A stretch of DNA of 64,000 nt from Meghimatium bilineatum (GCA_034231615.1 CM067315.1:12704713-12768712); one strand, 5' to 3'; counted from the stretch's first letter, positions 20,641-30,420 are shown. Notes: generated from the sequence alone by a model not told the origin. Numbers and translations: made by a program.

Positions 20641-21127
20641 TGGAGAAACTATAGTACAATGCAGTAAATTTTCTACGCCAGGGTGTGAATTGTCTCCAGT
20701 AATGACCTGTGTACAGAAAATAAACATGACTTGAAAAGCCGATTTTGTATTATTTCCATGAATTTTGTTGATCAGAAGTGGCTGTCTTTTTTTTGTTTTT
20801 TTGTTTGTTATGCTTTTCCAAGTATATAATTAGTGCCCAACCTAAAGAACGACAACGATTAAAAAATTTAACAAATGAAATCATGTTTACTTTCTATACG
20901 GAGGTCTTTACTCCCGTAGATCTCGACAAGCGGTCGCATCTTTTGGCTTGACTCCCCAACGATAACCGAGCCTGGACTAAAATTCAATAAATCTAAGGAT
21001 AGTTTAACAGAACATCATAACGTTATTTTAAGTGAATCTAAATAATAACATAAATACAAATCTTACCAAATAATAACATACAAACACATCTTACCAAATA
21101 ATAACATAGTGTTGTTCGTCCATCACA
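20641..21127. other. Unassigned AT-rich stretch
   Basis: No gene. A weak ~31-bp repeat of CAAATCTTACCAAATAATAACATA lies at about 21040-21110. Confidence 0.4.
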
Positions 21128-21350
21128 TGATGATGATGACCATTTGTTACATCCACTTTTGAAAATTCAATTTTAGTTATGTCCTTGATTATGAGTTCGT
21201 AGATGGCTAATGAACCCTATTCGAGCTGTAAATGTCCGTGGACAGTTCGGACATGTAATGACGACTGTAGACGGATCTTGGTCTATCCGTGACTTTCTAG
21301 CTGCTATCCGCTGTTGAGCTGCTGCATTTCTCTTCTTTTCACAAGATGAT
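21128..21350 (-). pseudogene. LINE C-terminal C2H2 zinc-finger fragment
   Basis: The minus strand reads, ending at the stop 21173-21175, EKKRNAAAQQRIAARKS, then CPNCPRTFTARIGFISHLRTH, a C2H2 finger (CxxC, then HxxxH). A finger of this type closes the reverse-transcriptase ORF of several animal LINE lineages, and a (TCA)n tail follows, as expected for a 5'-truncated LINE. It is uninterrupted over ~57 codons. A host zinc-finger exon is possible but less likely, given the tail. Confidence 0.65.
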
Positions 21351-21370
21351 ACGCTTTTAAAATTTTTTTA

Positions 21371-21655
21371 AATACTTCGTGTCATACATTCTGTTACGTG
21401 AACTGTAAAGCCTGTTACTTTGCATGATACTTCGTGTCATACATTCTGTTACGTTAACTGTAAAACCTATTACTTTGCATGATACTTCGTGTCATACATT
21501 CTGTTACGTTAACTGTAAAACCTATTACTTTGCATGATACTTCGTGTCATACATTCTGTTACGTTAACTGTAAAACCTATTACTTTGCATGATACTTCGT
21601 GTCATACATTCTGTTACGTGAACTGTAAAGCCTGTTACTTTGCATGATACTTCCA
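21371..21655. repeat. 55-bp minisatellite (5 units)
   Basis: Units join GATACTTCGTGTCATACATT, CTGTTACGTTAACTGTAAAA and CCTATTACTTTGCAT. The outer two units share GTGAACTGTAAAGCCTG variants, a mirror order that suggests exchange between ends. Confidence 0.93.
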
Positions 21656-21688
21656 ATCGAACATCAAATGTTGGTAGCCTTCAAACTT

Positions 21689-21930
21689 TCTTCTTCTGCC
21701 GTCTTTCTCAAACTCCAGCAGATTATCAGTCTATGTAATCTGAAGAACGGAATTTGTTGTCATGGTTTGCAGTTATAGGATGTGTCAGATAAAAAATCAG
21801 CGATATCTGAGCCTTTTGATCTGACACATCCGATTTCAACATGACTTTTGGGTCATTTTTACCCAATATGAAATGGGAAGGTAAACAGTGCTTCTATTAT
21901 TTTCTCACCTTTCAGGCCCCGGCAACAAAG
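21689..21930 (-). mobile_element. SINE-A copy, diverged
   Basis: SINE-A landmarks: TTTCTCAAACTCCAGCAGATTA, GATCTGACACATCCGATTTCA, GGTAAACAGTG and TTTCAGGCCCCGGCAACA. The TAGTCGCC block is missing. Confidence 0.75.
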
Positions 21931-21984
21931 GGACCGGCCTGCACCACTGTTTTCAACTTGCAATATCGCTTGCGTGACTTAATG

Positions 21985-22312
21985 TATCCCTTATCACTGT
22001 TTACTATTATATTCCTTATCACTGCTTACTATTATATTCCTTATCACTGTTTACTATTATATTCCTTATCACTGTTTACTATTATATTCCTTATCACTGC
22101 TTACTATTATATTCCTTATCACTGTTTACTATTATATTCCTTATCACTGTTTACTATTATATTCCTTATCACTGCTTACTATTATATTCCTTATCACTGT
22201 TTACTATTATATTCCTTATCACTGTTTACTATTATATTCCTTATCACTGCTTACTATTATATTCCTTATCACTGTCTACTATTATATTCCTTATCACTGT
22301 TTACTATTATTC
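21985..22312. repeat. 25-bp minisatellite (13 units)
   Basis: Units of CACTGTTTACTATTATATTCCTTAT, with CACTGCTTAC at every second or third unit. The hydrophobic ORF it produces is an artefact. Confidence 0.95.
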
Positions 22313-22390
22313 TTTACGATTTTGCTCTGATAGTTTAGGATTTAGTAGTTGCTGAACTCAGGGGATAGTTAGTTCATGTATTAACTGCAA

Positions 22391-22476
22391 ATCAACGTTG
22401 CAGGTCCATAGAAACCATTTTGGTCCGCGGACCATCAACGTTGCAGGTTCATAGAAACCATTTTGGTCCGCGGACC
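22391..22476. repeat. 43-bp direct duplication
   Basis: Two copies of ATCAACGTTGCAGGTCCATA + GAAACCATTTTGGTCCGCGGACC, differing at one base. The CGGTCCGCGGACC core is itself palindromic. Confidence 0.9.
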
Positions 22477-22588
22477 GTATTTTCCCCCACATCAGCTCTC
22501 TTATCATCAATAGCAGTCTGTACATGGAAGGTTCGTTGCGACAGTCCTACAACATTCTCTGTCTCTTGCCGTGGTGTACTCTGCTACA

Positions 22589-22750
22589 CTGTATCATGTC
22601 CATCTCATGATGTTTCATAAATTTTATCATGTCCATCTCATGATGTTTCATAAATTTTATCATGTCCATCTCATGATGTTTCATAAATTTTATCATGTCC
22701 ATCTCATGATGTTTCATAAATTTTATCATGTCCATCTCATGCTGTTTCAT
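22589..22750. repeat. 33-bp minisatellite inside LINE-2
   Basis: Five units of ATCATGTCCATCTCATGATG + TTTCATAAATTTT. The first unit grades into the LINE-2 3' end (CTGTAACCTGTCCATCGTGT in LINE-2), so the unit appears to derive from it. CATGTCCATCTCATG gives each unit weak dyad symmetry. Confidence 0.9.
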
Positions 22751-22849
22751 AAAATTTGTATGACCTTCTACCTATTGTTCGCCGCCAGTGACAAAACTAG
22801 CAAATTTGTAAAAATGGCAAATAGGTTGTCGCTTGGTCCACTAATAGTT

Positions 22850-23097
22850 CTTCTTCTTCTGCGTTCAGTATCTGTGATCATGTTATATTGTCAGGCCTGT
22901 TGTCAAGACGAAGTCCACTGTCTTCTCCAGGTCAGAGCGGCTGCCCCATAGCTTTTACCTCAAGTCTGTATCATCTGGCCAGGTCTGCTGTCTCTGCTCT
23001 TTGTATGTTGGGCAGTCCTGAAGTATGTGTTCCGGGGTCTGGGTTCCGGATCCACATGGACATTCATCTGTGTATGAGATCCTTAATCGGTAAAGTT
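22850..23097 (-). pseudogene. RNase H-type LINE C-terminus (second family), truncated insert
   Basis: The minus strand reads YRLRISYTDECPCGSG, then TPEHILQDCPTYKEQRQQTW and WGSRSDLEKTVDFV, with one internal stop and a GAA tail. CPCG..H..C matches the Cys/His C-terminus of LINE-1 (CTCG..HILQEC) but with clearly different sequence, so it is a sister family. CACTAATAGTT at 22839-22849 and 23098-23108 is a perfect 11-bp target-site duplication. Confidence 0.82.
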
Positions 23098-23116
23098 CAC
23101 TAATAGTTAACTCTAC

Positions 23117-23432
23117 CTTCAAGTAAAACATTCAACATGGTTAACTCATGTAAAACCTTCAACAAAATTAACTCAAGTAAAACCTTCAACAAAATTAACT
23201 CAAGTAAAACCTTCAACAAAATTAACTCAAGTAAAACCTTCAACAAAGTTAACTCAAGTAAAACCTTCAACAAAGTTAACTCAAGTAAAACCTTCAACAA
23301 AATTAACTCAAGTAAAACCTTCAACAAAATTAACTCAAGTAAAACCTTCAACAAAGTTAACTCAAGTAATACCTTCAACAAAGTTAACTCAAGTAAAACC
23401 TTCAACAAAATTAACTCAAGTAAAACCTTCAA
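23117..23432. repeat. 27-bp minisatellite inside LINE-2
   Basis: Twelve units of TTAACTCAAGTAAAACCTTCAACAAAA. The unit resembles the LINE-2 text CTTTACCCTCAAGTAAGGTCTTCAATA, and LINE-2 resumes after the array. The period of 27 keeps frames open on both strands. Confidence 0.92.
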
Positions 23433-23569
23433 CAAGTTTGTCATATCTTTCAATATATTCACATATTTTATTTGTATGTATTTTATAATAGTTATGTTTT
23501 CCCAAATAGTGTTATCAGGACCCGATTGTTTTCATAATTTTCCACGAAGGTCTCCCTATTTTTCTTATT

Positions 23570-23835
23570 CTCCGCTCGTTCTCAAACTCCTGCATATTGG
23601 CAAGATGTAGTTTGGAGAACAGAATATGTTGTGTCAGGGTATACAGCTCAGCAGCGATGTATGCACATTTCGGTCTGACACATCCAACTTTAGTAAGGCT
23701 TCTGGGTCAGTTCTATGTCTATGTTGAATAGGACAGCCAATTCGACCACAAAACTTCCTTAGTCGCCTCCTACCATGTGTATGGAAGGTAAACAGTGTTG
23801 CTTTTCTTTACTTCCCTTTCGGACCATAGCAAGGA
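23570..23835 (-). mobile_element. SINE-A copy
   Basis: Landmarks: CGTTCTCAAACTCCTGCATATT, TTGTGTCAGGGTATACAGC, TCGGTCTGACACATCCAACTT, CTTCCTTAGTCGCCTCCTACCA, GGAAGGTAAACAGTGTTGC, CCTTTCGGACC. It lies within LINE-2-derived sequence. Confidence 0.82.
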
Positions 23836-23839
23836 TTCA

Positions 23840-23930
23840 CTGTTTGTTTTCTTCTGTTTCAATGAAGCTCTTCCTATTCTTCTATATCTCCACATCTCAG
23901 TGGCATTAATTATGATATTTAACAATGTTC
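23840..23930 (-). pseudogene. LINE-2-like RT fragment
   Basis: The minus strand gives ATEMWRYRRIGRAS and KTN-like text, matching AFEMWVYRRIGRTSWK of LINE-2. It is too short to say more. Confidence 0.6.
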
Positions 23931-23952
23931 AAGATCATCCAATCTAACTGGT

Positions 23953-24335
23953 AGCTCTTCCGTTCAAGATAACTCAAGCGAAGTGGTGGTTATTCTGTTC
24001 TAGATAACTCAAGCGAAGTGGTGGTTATTCTGTTCTAGATAACCCAGGCGAAGTGGTGGTTATTCTGTTCTAGATAACTCAAGCGAAGTGGTGGTTATTC
24101 TGTTCTAGATAACCCAAGCGAAGTGGTGGTTATTCTGTTCAATATAACTCAAGCGAAGTGGTGGTTATTCTGTTCTAGATAACCCAAGCGAAGTGGTGGT
24201 TATTCTGTTCTAGATAACTCAAGCGAAGTGGTGGTTATTCTGTTCTAGATAACCCAAGCGAAGTGGTGGTTATTCTGTTCTAGATAACCCAAGCGAAGTG
24301 GTGGTTATTCTGTTCTAGATAAACCAAGCGAAAGT
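23953..24335. repeat. 35-bp minisatellite (11 units)
   Basis: Units of GTTCTAGATAACTCAAGCG + AAGTGGTGGTTATTCT, with AACCCAAGCG variants that tend to alternate with AACTCAAGCG. Confidence 0.95.
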
Positions 24336-24905
24336 GTGGTTTTTCTATTATAGATCACTCAACAGTCTGGTAGGTCTTCTGACTACTCATGCTTGCAGGT
24401 GTAAATTACAGATATTTCTGAAAACTGGTCATCCCACAGAGAAACACAAGCATATTGGATTTAGGTGGTTCTCTATTCGAGTCATTCCCCGTAGCGATGT
24501 CGACGTTCATAAATTACTTCCAAATTTATGGGCCTTTGGGGAGGGGGGGCTGATATCGTTTTATATTTGTTGAGATGGGAGGGGTTAACAAATGTTTACC
24601 TCAATATTGTAATAATAGTTTTCTTTATACATGGATAAAAGATAAGTTTTTCTGTATACGCTAATACGTAATTGAAATACTAGCATGTGAAATATTTGTC
24701 TAAATTTCTGAAATAAAATCATGGATTTTTTTATTTACACTATTTCTGTTAAGAGAAGGTGTGTTGTTGTTGTTTCCTTTTTTTTTTTTTTTTTTGGGGG
24801 GGGGGGGGGGAAGTGTGAATTTTTTACATAATTAATAGGGTCGGTGGTGCCTGAATTCTTGACAGTTGGGGAAGAGGTAAAACATTAACTAAATATTGCC
24901 GTAAT
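24336..24905. other. Non-coding gap with a poly-T/poly-G junction
   Basis: No gene. At about 24779-24811 a run of ~18 T is followed directly by ~16 G. Such a tract can form G-quadruplex or triplex structures and is prone to assembly error. Confidence 0.6.
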
Positions 24906-25405
24906 GTATGTACATTCCACATTCTGTACACAAGAAAACTTGTATAGTAATTTATGTACATTCCACATTCTGTACACAAGAAAACTTGTATAGTAATTTA
25001 TGTACATTCCACATTCTGTACACAAGAAAACTTGTATAGTAATTTATGTACATTCCACATTCTGTACACAAGAAAACTTGTATAGTAATTTATGTACATT
25101 CCACATTCTGTACACAAGAAAACTTGTATAGTAATTTATGTACATTCCACATTCTGTACACAAGAAAACTTGTATAGTAATTTATGTACATTCCACATTC
25201 TGTACACAAGAAAACTTGTATAGTAATTTATGTACATTCCACATTCTGTACACAAGAAAACTTGTATAGTAATTTATGTACATTCCACATTCTGTACACA
25301 AGAAAACTTGTATAGTAAGTTATGTACATTCCACATTCTGTACACAAAAAGACTTGTATAGTAATTTATATACTGTCCACATTCTGTACACAAAAAGACT
25401 TGTAT
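24906..25405. repeat. 46-bp minisatellite (~10.5 units)
   Basis: Units join TGTACATTCCACATTCTGTA and CACAAGAAAACTTGTATAGTAATTTA. The middle units are identical and the last two carry AAAAAGACTT, so divergence is at the right edge. Confidence 0.96.
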
Positions 25406-25454
25406 AGTAAGCCTATGCTACAGTTTCATTATCACACTTAATATTTCATTATGT

Positions 25455-25620
25455 GGCGTAGTTTTTTCCAGACAGATCAGTGGTTCGAGACCAAGCCGTA
25501 ACCTCGTGTTTACAATAAGCGCAATTTTTTTCCCCGGAGATTATAGATATTTTCACTTAAAGCTACGGATTTACGTGCTATGGGTAGTACTCTGTTGTTA
25601 ATGACGCAGTAGTTATGACT
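25455..25620 (+). mobile_element. SINE-D-like copy
   Basis: CAGTGGTTCGAGACC at ~25479 resembles a B box. GTTTACAAT, CCCGGAGATTATAGATATT and AAGCTACGGATTTACGTGC match 20440-20640 in order. Confidence 0.55.
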
Positions 25621-26390
25621 TAGTAATGAATACCTTGGAGGTTGTGATTTGCTCAATCACTAATTCCGTTATTTTGTTATGGTAAAATACACTGATATAA
25701 CCTTATTTGAATAACTTCCGCAGGTGAAACAGCGTGTCTGACGAGGGGTACTTTTCATTTTAAACAAATAATTGCGAAACCTGAGTAAAATAAGTCAATC
25801 ATCAATGCATCTTCTGTCTCAATCATATAGGTCTCCTTTGCCTCAATCATCTATGCCTCCTTTGCCTCAATCATCTATGCCTCTTTTGCCTCAATCATCT
25901 ATCTATTTTTGGGGTTCACAAAAATTACCTTTAGTCACCGATCAAAAAATCTGAACCATTTCTTATTGATCTGTTATCTTCACGTGTTCGAACTTCAATC
26001 AAACTCATTACCTGGCTCTTTCTTCAGCGCGTGGACGTTATCGATCTATGAATAAATTAAGAAACACACAATTTAACGATCGAGGATCGATAAACATTAC
26101 ATACGAGAAAAACACTAGTCGGTAGTTGTTTCTATTTGTGTAGTGTAATACTGTAATCGATACCGGCCATGATGAGAAGATAGGACAAAGGACGTGTGTG
26201 TATTCGCTTGACTTGGTTATTCATGCAGTTTTTGTGTGCATTGCAAAAAAGTACCTATTAGATGTTTCTGTCTAATGGTCGCAAATTTGTCGAATCAATT
26301 TATATTTATTTGTATCCTCTGTATGATCTAGTTTAAACCTTCTCTGCAGTAGTCCTGCGACTGATCAGTGGTTACTTTGCGTACATTTTG
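25621..26390. other. Gap with a small 25-bp repeat
   Basis: 25829-25905 has three to four units of TTTGCCTCAATCATCTATGCCTCC. The rest, to 26390, shows no gene or family I can name. Confidence 0.5.
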
Positions 26391-26404
26391 TGCCGTCATA
26401 CAAT

Positions 26405-27076
26405 GTTATAATTATGATGCAGAAATCCAGGCAATTAGTGTGGCAACTAAAAACTGCTGAACTCCAACTATGGCCTACAGCCTGTGGTATTCTTGACAGA
26501 TGCAAGGTCAGTGCTTCAAGCTCTCCAGTCTGGAAAACTAACAGACTTGAAAAAATCTACTTAGTGTATTGTCTTACCAGTATAAGGTAACCATGCCGTG
26601 GATTACCTGTGGAATACCAGGAAATGAAAAAGCAGACTAACTGGCTTAGGAAGGTGCTGCCGAAGACCAAACAGATATACCAATCACCTACCATCAGAAA
26701 AAACAGATGATCAAGTCAATAAGAAAGCCACAAACACCAACACAAGATGACTATCACATTATGAACAGATTAGAACAAGTTATAATTCTACGCCTCAGAA
26801 CAGGACACAACCGACTCCGCAGTCACATGTATACAAAGTTCAAGATTGGCAACACGGTCATGTGTACATGTGGATAGGCAGCACAGAGTGCCAAACATAT
26901 ACTTCAAGATTGTTCTGAACATGAAACGCTGAGGCAGACATATTGGACAGAGGAAACAACACTGGAATCAAAGCTCTATGGGACACTGTATGAACTACAA
27001 ACGACAGTGAGATTTATTCAGGAGACATAATTACAGATATAGACATGTTTCAAGTGAACGAAAGAAGAAGAAGAAG
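26405..27076 (+). pseudogene. LINE-1 3' fragment (RNase H to tail)
   Basis: A 5'-truncated relative of 7857-11826 in plus orientation. It starts in the RNase H domain (YDAEIQAISVA), continues through GIPGNEKAD and the Cys/His tail (MCTCG..HILQDCSEHET), and ends in CAAGTGAACGAAAGAAGAAG. Several frameshifts and stops break it. TGCCGTCATACAAT (26391-26404) and TGTCGTCATCCAAT (27077-27090) form a 14-bp target-site duplication with two changes. Confidence 0.87.
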
Positions 27077-27195
27077 TGTCGTCATCCAATTAAAATTGCG
27101 GGAAAAGTAGGACAACTAAGTGATGTTGTTTGCTATATGTGCGCACGACTATCCTGAAGTAGGATTTAAGTAGCAGTAGTAGCAGTATATTGTAG

Positions 27196-28176
27196 AATTG
27201 TACTTAGGTAAAACACAGGTTTATATAATCGCTTCAATCAGACACGACAGACTATAACTAAAATTAGTGGGTAATGATGTGCTCACCAAAAACATACAAA
27301 TTACAATACAAAAATCATATGCAATGTGAAAACCAAAAGGTTTTTTATCAAGATTTACAGCAAGATTCATCAATAGACGACGAATGGAAAAATTATCACA
27401 ACAAACGTATCCAACGGAAATATAGAAATGCGATGCCGGAAGGTAAGGAATTACATAATAAACGTAAATATATGTGGAAACGAAACGAACAAAAAGATGA
27501 GTAAATGACGGAACAAAAAAAATAAAGACAAAGACCACACCAACATAGTAATAGGTATAAGAGTTTTTGGAATTTAGTCCAAAAGGCTTGAGTGTACCAA
27601 CCTAAAAATGAGACGATTTTCAGAGCGTACCTAGATCTATCATCGGTGGTGCAGGATCTGATGGGGGTTACCTGAATATCAAAAGCACCACGATGACCAT
27701 CGCCGTTGAAGTGTGTGACCACAGGAGTGGGTGTTATGTGCTTGATGGCATAAAGATGGTTACAAAAGCGATAGCTCAATCTTCGTTTTGAAAGTCTCGT
27801 TTTTGAATTAGGTACACTCAAGCCTTTTGGACTCAATTCCGACCACTCTTATGACTAGTACTGGGTTGGTGTGGTCTTTTTATTCTTTTTTTCCCGTCAT
27901 TTACTCATCTTTTTTGTTCTTTCTGTTTCCACATATATTTACGGTTTTGTGTACTTCCTGACCTTCCGGCATCTCATTTCCATATTTCTGTTGGATACGT
28001 TTGTTTGTTGTGATAATTTTTCCATTTGTCGTCTTTTATTGTTTTGTGTGTATCTTGATAAATACCTTTTAGTTGAAACGCTGAATATGATTTGTGCATT
28101 GTAATTGTATGTTTTTTGTGTGCACATCATTACCCACTAGTTTGAGTTATAGTCTTTCGTGTCTGATTGAAGCGAT
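27196..28176 (-). mobile_element. Penelope-like element remnant with long inverted arms
   Basis: Two ~370-bp arms, 27225-~27600 and ~27812-28176, are reverse complements with scattered differences (for example TAATCGCTTCAATCAGACACGA at the left and its complement at the right). They enclose ~210 bp encoding part of a GIY-YIG-like domain. Both arms begin inward with codons TLKPFGLNS, the C-terminal motif expected after GIY-YIG in Penelope-like proteins. Such elements often carry terminal repeats in inverted or tandem order. The right arm's outer ~20 bp are displaced to 29331-29352 by a LINE insertion. Confidence 0.68.
27560..27810 (-). pseudogene. Penelope-type C-terminal GIY-YIG fragment
   Basis: The minus strand reads SKTRLSKRRLSYRFCNHLYA, then TPTPVVTHFNGDGHRG, then IRSCTTDDRSRYALK. 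After a frameshift it continues with TLKPFGLNS in the left arm. The R-F-x-x-H and P-V-x-x-H-F-N-x-x-x-H pattern is what I expect of the GIY-YIG nuclease domain fused to Penelope reverse transcriptases. No RT part remains, so the enzyme is lost. Confidence 0.62.
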
Positions 28177-29319
28177 TATCAATCAATCAATGAACCCGTA
28201 ACCATTCAGGGTCGTAGGGGTACCACATTGGATGCTTCAGCACACAGAGTCCTCTAGCGAATTCTATCCTCAGCGATGCGGATGAGTGTGGAAATATCTT
28301 GTCCTGTTCATTCCTTGATGTTGTCTGTCCATGCCTTTATTTGCCCTCCTCTGCTTCTTCCACCTTCGACAGTTCCCTGCAGTATTGTTTTTGACAAGGA
28401 ATCATGCCTGCATGCATGTCCAAACCATGCTAGTTTCCGTCGTTTCACTATTGAAAGCAATGGTTCCTGGACTCCTGCACACATCTCTACTTTATTTCTT
28501 ACGTACACATTGGTCTTATGTTCCCTATAGGAAATTCGTAGAATTCTTCTGTAATATGTGTACTCATAAGTCTGTAATCTTCTCTCCATGTCCGCAGTGA
28601 GTGTCCAACTCTCATAACCATACAGCACACAGAAAGCACCAGCGAATTATACAGTTTGATTTTCACTCCAACACTGATGTTGCTTTTCCAAATCGCCGTT
28701 AGTCGTGACAAGGATGCTAAAGCCATCTCTAGCCTTACTGTTAGTTCTGCTATGAATTTGCCATCGCTGCATATACTGGATTCGAGGTATTTGAAGGTAT
28801 TAACCACCTCAAGCCTGCGTCCATTCATCATGATGTTAGTATGTCTTTCTGTGTCTCTGCTGTTAACCAAGATTTTGCTCTTATCTGTATTGATTTCCAT
28901 TCTGTACTTGCTGGTAACGTTTTCTAACTTTGCTGTTAACTCTTGTAGTTCTTGTTCTGACCCAGCTATAAGATCAATATCATCAGCGAAACGCAAGTTG
29001 CAAATAGGGCGACCTCCGATCGATATAGACGTGTTGTAATCATGTAATGTCTCTTGTATGATATGCTCTAAGTATATGTTAAAAAGTACTGGGGACATTA
29101 TGCATCCCTGTCGAACTCCCACATTTGTTTTGAAGAACTCTCCAATTGTATTATTTGACAAGACAGCACTATTTGCACTTTTGTATTGCGCTTCAATAAT
29201 GTCTATGATTGTGGTACTGCACATTAATCTACTGAATATAATAAATAACACATATGTCTGCACAACCGAAAGAAAACATAGCGCTATGCTGTCGGGATGA
29301 CGTCAATAGTAATGACGTT
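28177..29319 (-). mobile_element. LINE-3: 5'-truncated retrotransposon inside the Penelope arm
   Basis: A perfect 11-bp target-site duplication, ATTGAAGCGAT (28166-28176 and 29320-29330), bounds it. The 3' end carries a (TTGA)n tail (TCAATCAATCAATGA in plus text). The interrupted arm resumes at 29331 (ATATAAACCTGTG), matching the left flank of the left arm. Confidence 0.85.
28226..29263 (-). pseudogene. Reverse transcriptase of LINE-3, partial
   Basis: The minus strand encodes VGVRQGCIMSPVLFNIYLEH (~29120), the catalytic FADD in NLRFADDIDLIAGSEQEL (~28985), MEINTDKSKILV (~28890), then after a frameshift near 28600 YGYESWTLTADMERRLQ (~28620) and AWFGHACRHDSLSKTILQGT (~28400), and a tail to ~28226. 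The N-terminal RT motifs and the endonuclease are absent through 5' truncation. It belongs to the same broad RTE/L2-like assemblage as LINE-2 but is clearly distinct in sequence. Confidence 0.85.
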
Positions 29320-29437
29320 ATTGAAGCGATCATATAAACCTGTGCTTCACGTTAAGTACAATTATTGTTACGTTTCATGCAGTTACCGTGTATTAATTGT
29401 TTTATCTTAGAACCAGCGTGACCCTCGATAGTATAAG

Positions 29438-29713
29438 TAAGTAAAAAGTAAAGTAACCCATAACATTTATTAATGCCGTAGGGGTGTGAGATGTTAGCGA
29501 TCTCACATTTCACAGGCTCTGCAAATGAGGGCGGTAGCCATCTCCTCTCCCTCGCAGTCTTTACTTCCCAGATTAATCCGGTACCCATTTTAAGGCTGGG
29601 TCGACCTGGGAGCCGTTGCGATCTGAAAACATTTCCGCCTCAACTGGGGAATGAACCCAGGACCACTCATATGCGAAGCCAGTGCGCTAACCACTGCGCT
29701 AACGCGGCTCCCA
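29438..29713 (-). mobile_element. SINE-C, full length, tRNA-derived
   Basis: A perfect 10-bp target-site duplication, ATAGTATAAG (29428-29437 and 29714-29723), flanks 276 bp. On the minus strand the 5' head is tRNA-like: TTAGCGCAGTGG (A box), D arm GCGC..GCGC, and a T arm CTGGG-TTCATTC-CCCAG holding a B box. The anticodon arm is poorly paired, so it is not a working tRNA. The body ends in GGGTTACTTTACTTTTTACTTA. The 3' half recurs at 294-472. Confidence 0.88.
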
Positions 29714-29867
29714 ATAGTATAAGACCTACTGACGAATGGGAAAACAAGTCTTCATAATGATTCATTTCACTATATCCTTGATTTCCACTAGTGACTGATT
29801 ATACTGCGTGCAACAGACAATGGAAGTCATATGACTAGTCAAATGGATCTTATATTGTATAAATCTT

Positions 29868-30120
29868 CTAGATCCAATATCCCAAGTATTGAAGCAATGC
29901 TGGAGAAAGAATAATTGAGATAGGCCAAACATGTTGTGCGCATGCCTGACAAACGCATCTTAAAACAGATGATGCATGGTGCGCTTTATACGGGAGGGTG
30001 AACAGAAGAAACGTGTTTCCCTAAAGAGCTTCAACAAGGAAGCAACATCCTGGAACTTTGTTTCTCAGAATCTTCCAGTGTGGCACAGCAACACCAGCAA
30101 AAGGTACTTGCGTCGAAGAG
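29868..30120 (+). pseudogene. LINE RT C-terminal fragment
   Basis: Plus-strand pieces PSIEAMLEK, HVVRMPDKRILKQMMHGALY, RVSLKSFNKEATSWNF are typical of the C-terminus of RTE-like reverse transcriptases, interrupted by stops. The 18-bp array that follows begins where the homology ends. Confidence 0.68.
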
Positions 30121-30126
30121 AAGTAA

Positions 30127-30420
30127 TCAAATCTGGGAGAAGCATCAGATCTGGGAGAAGCATCAAATCTGGGAGAAGCATCAAATCTGGAAGAAGCATC
30201 TACTCTGAGACAATCAACAATTCTGGAAGAAGCATCAAATACGGGAGGAGCAGAAAATTCGTGCTCGCCGACGAAAAGCATGAAATCTTGGAGAAGCATC
30301 AATTCTGGGAAAAGCATCAAATCTGAGAGAATTATCAAATCTGGGAGAAGCATCAAATCTGGGAGAAGCGTCAATTCTGGGAGAAGCATCAAATCTTGGA
30401 CAAGCATCAAACATCAAGTC
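30127..30420. repeat. 18-bp minisatellite
   Basis: Imperfect units of TCTGGGAGAAGCATCAAA. The array is interrupted near 30245-30290 by a diverged stretch. ORFs on both strands are repeat artefacts. Confidence 0.88.

Larger units (their letters stand above)
22500..23560 (-). mobile_element. Old LINE-2 copy remodelled by minisatellites and insertions
   Basis: Minus-strand LINE-2 pieces appear in order. 22525-22600 matches LINE-2 at ~18025-18110 (GTGTACTCTGCTACACTGTA). 22820-23130 contains GTCGCTTGG..ACTCTACCTTCAAGTAA, cf. 18150-18180. 23432-23475 matches ~18190-18230 (TTTAATG..CCAAAGTATTTTATTTG). Between the pieces sit a 33-bp array, an inserted LINE tail and a 27-bp array. The alignment is by eye and imperfect. 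Confidence 0.62.

Noticed and set aside
21841-22338. Hydrophobic 165-codon ORF resembling a membrane protein
   Set aside because: It arises from a SINE-A edge plus a 25-bp TTACTATTATATTCC array; periodicity, not a transmembrane gene.
27274-27504. 76-codon plus-strand ORF, charged, possible small protein
   Set aside because: It lies in the inverted arm of the Penelope-like element and has no counterpart frame in the other arm.
29640-29713. A tRNA gene on the minus strand
   Set aside because: A and B boxes are present but the anticodon stem does not pair and the sequence continues into a SINE body with a target-site duplication.
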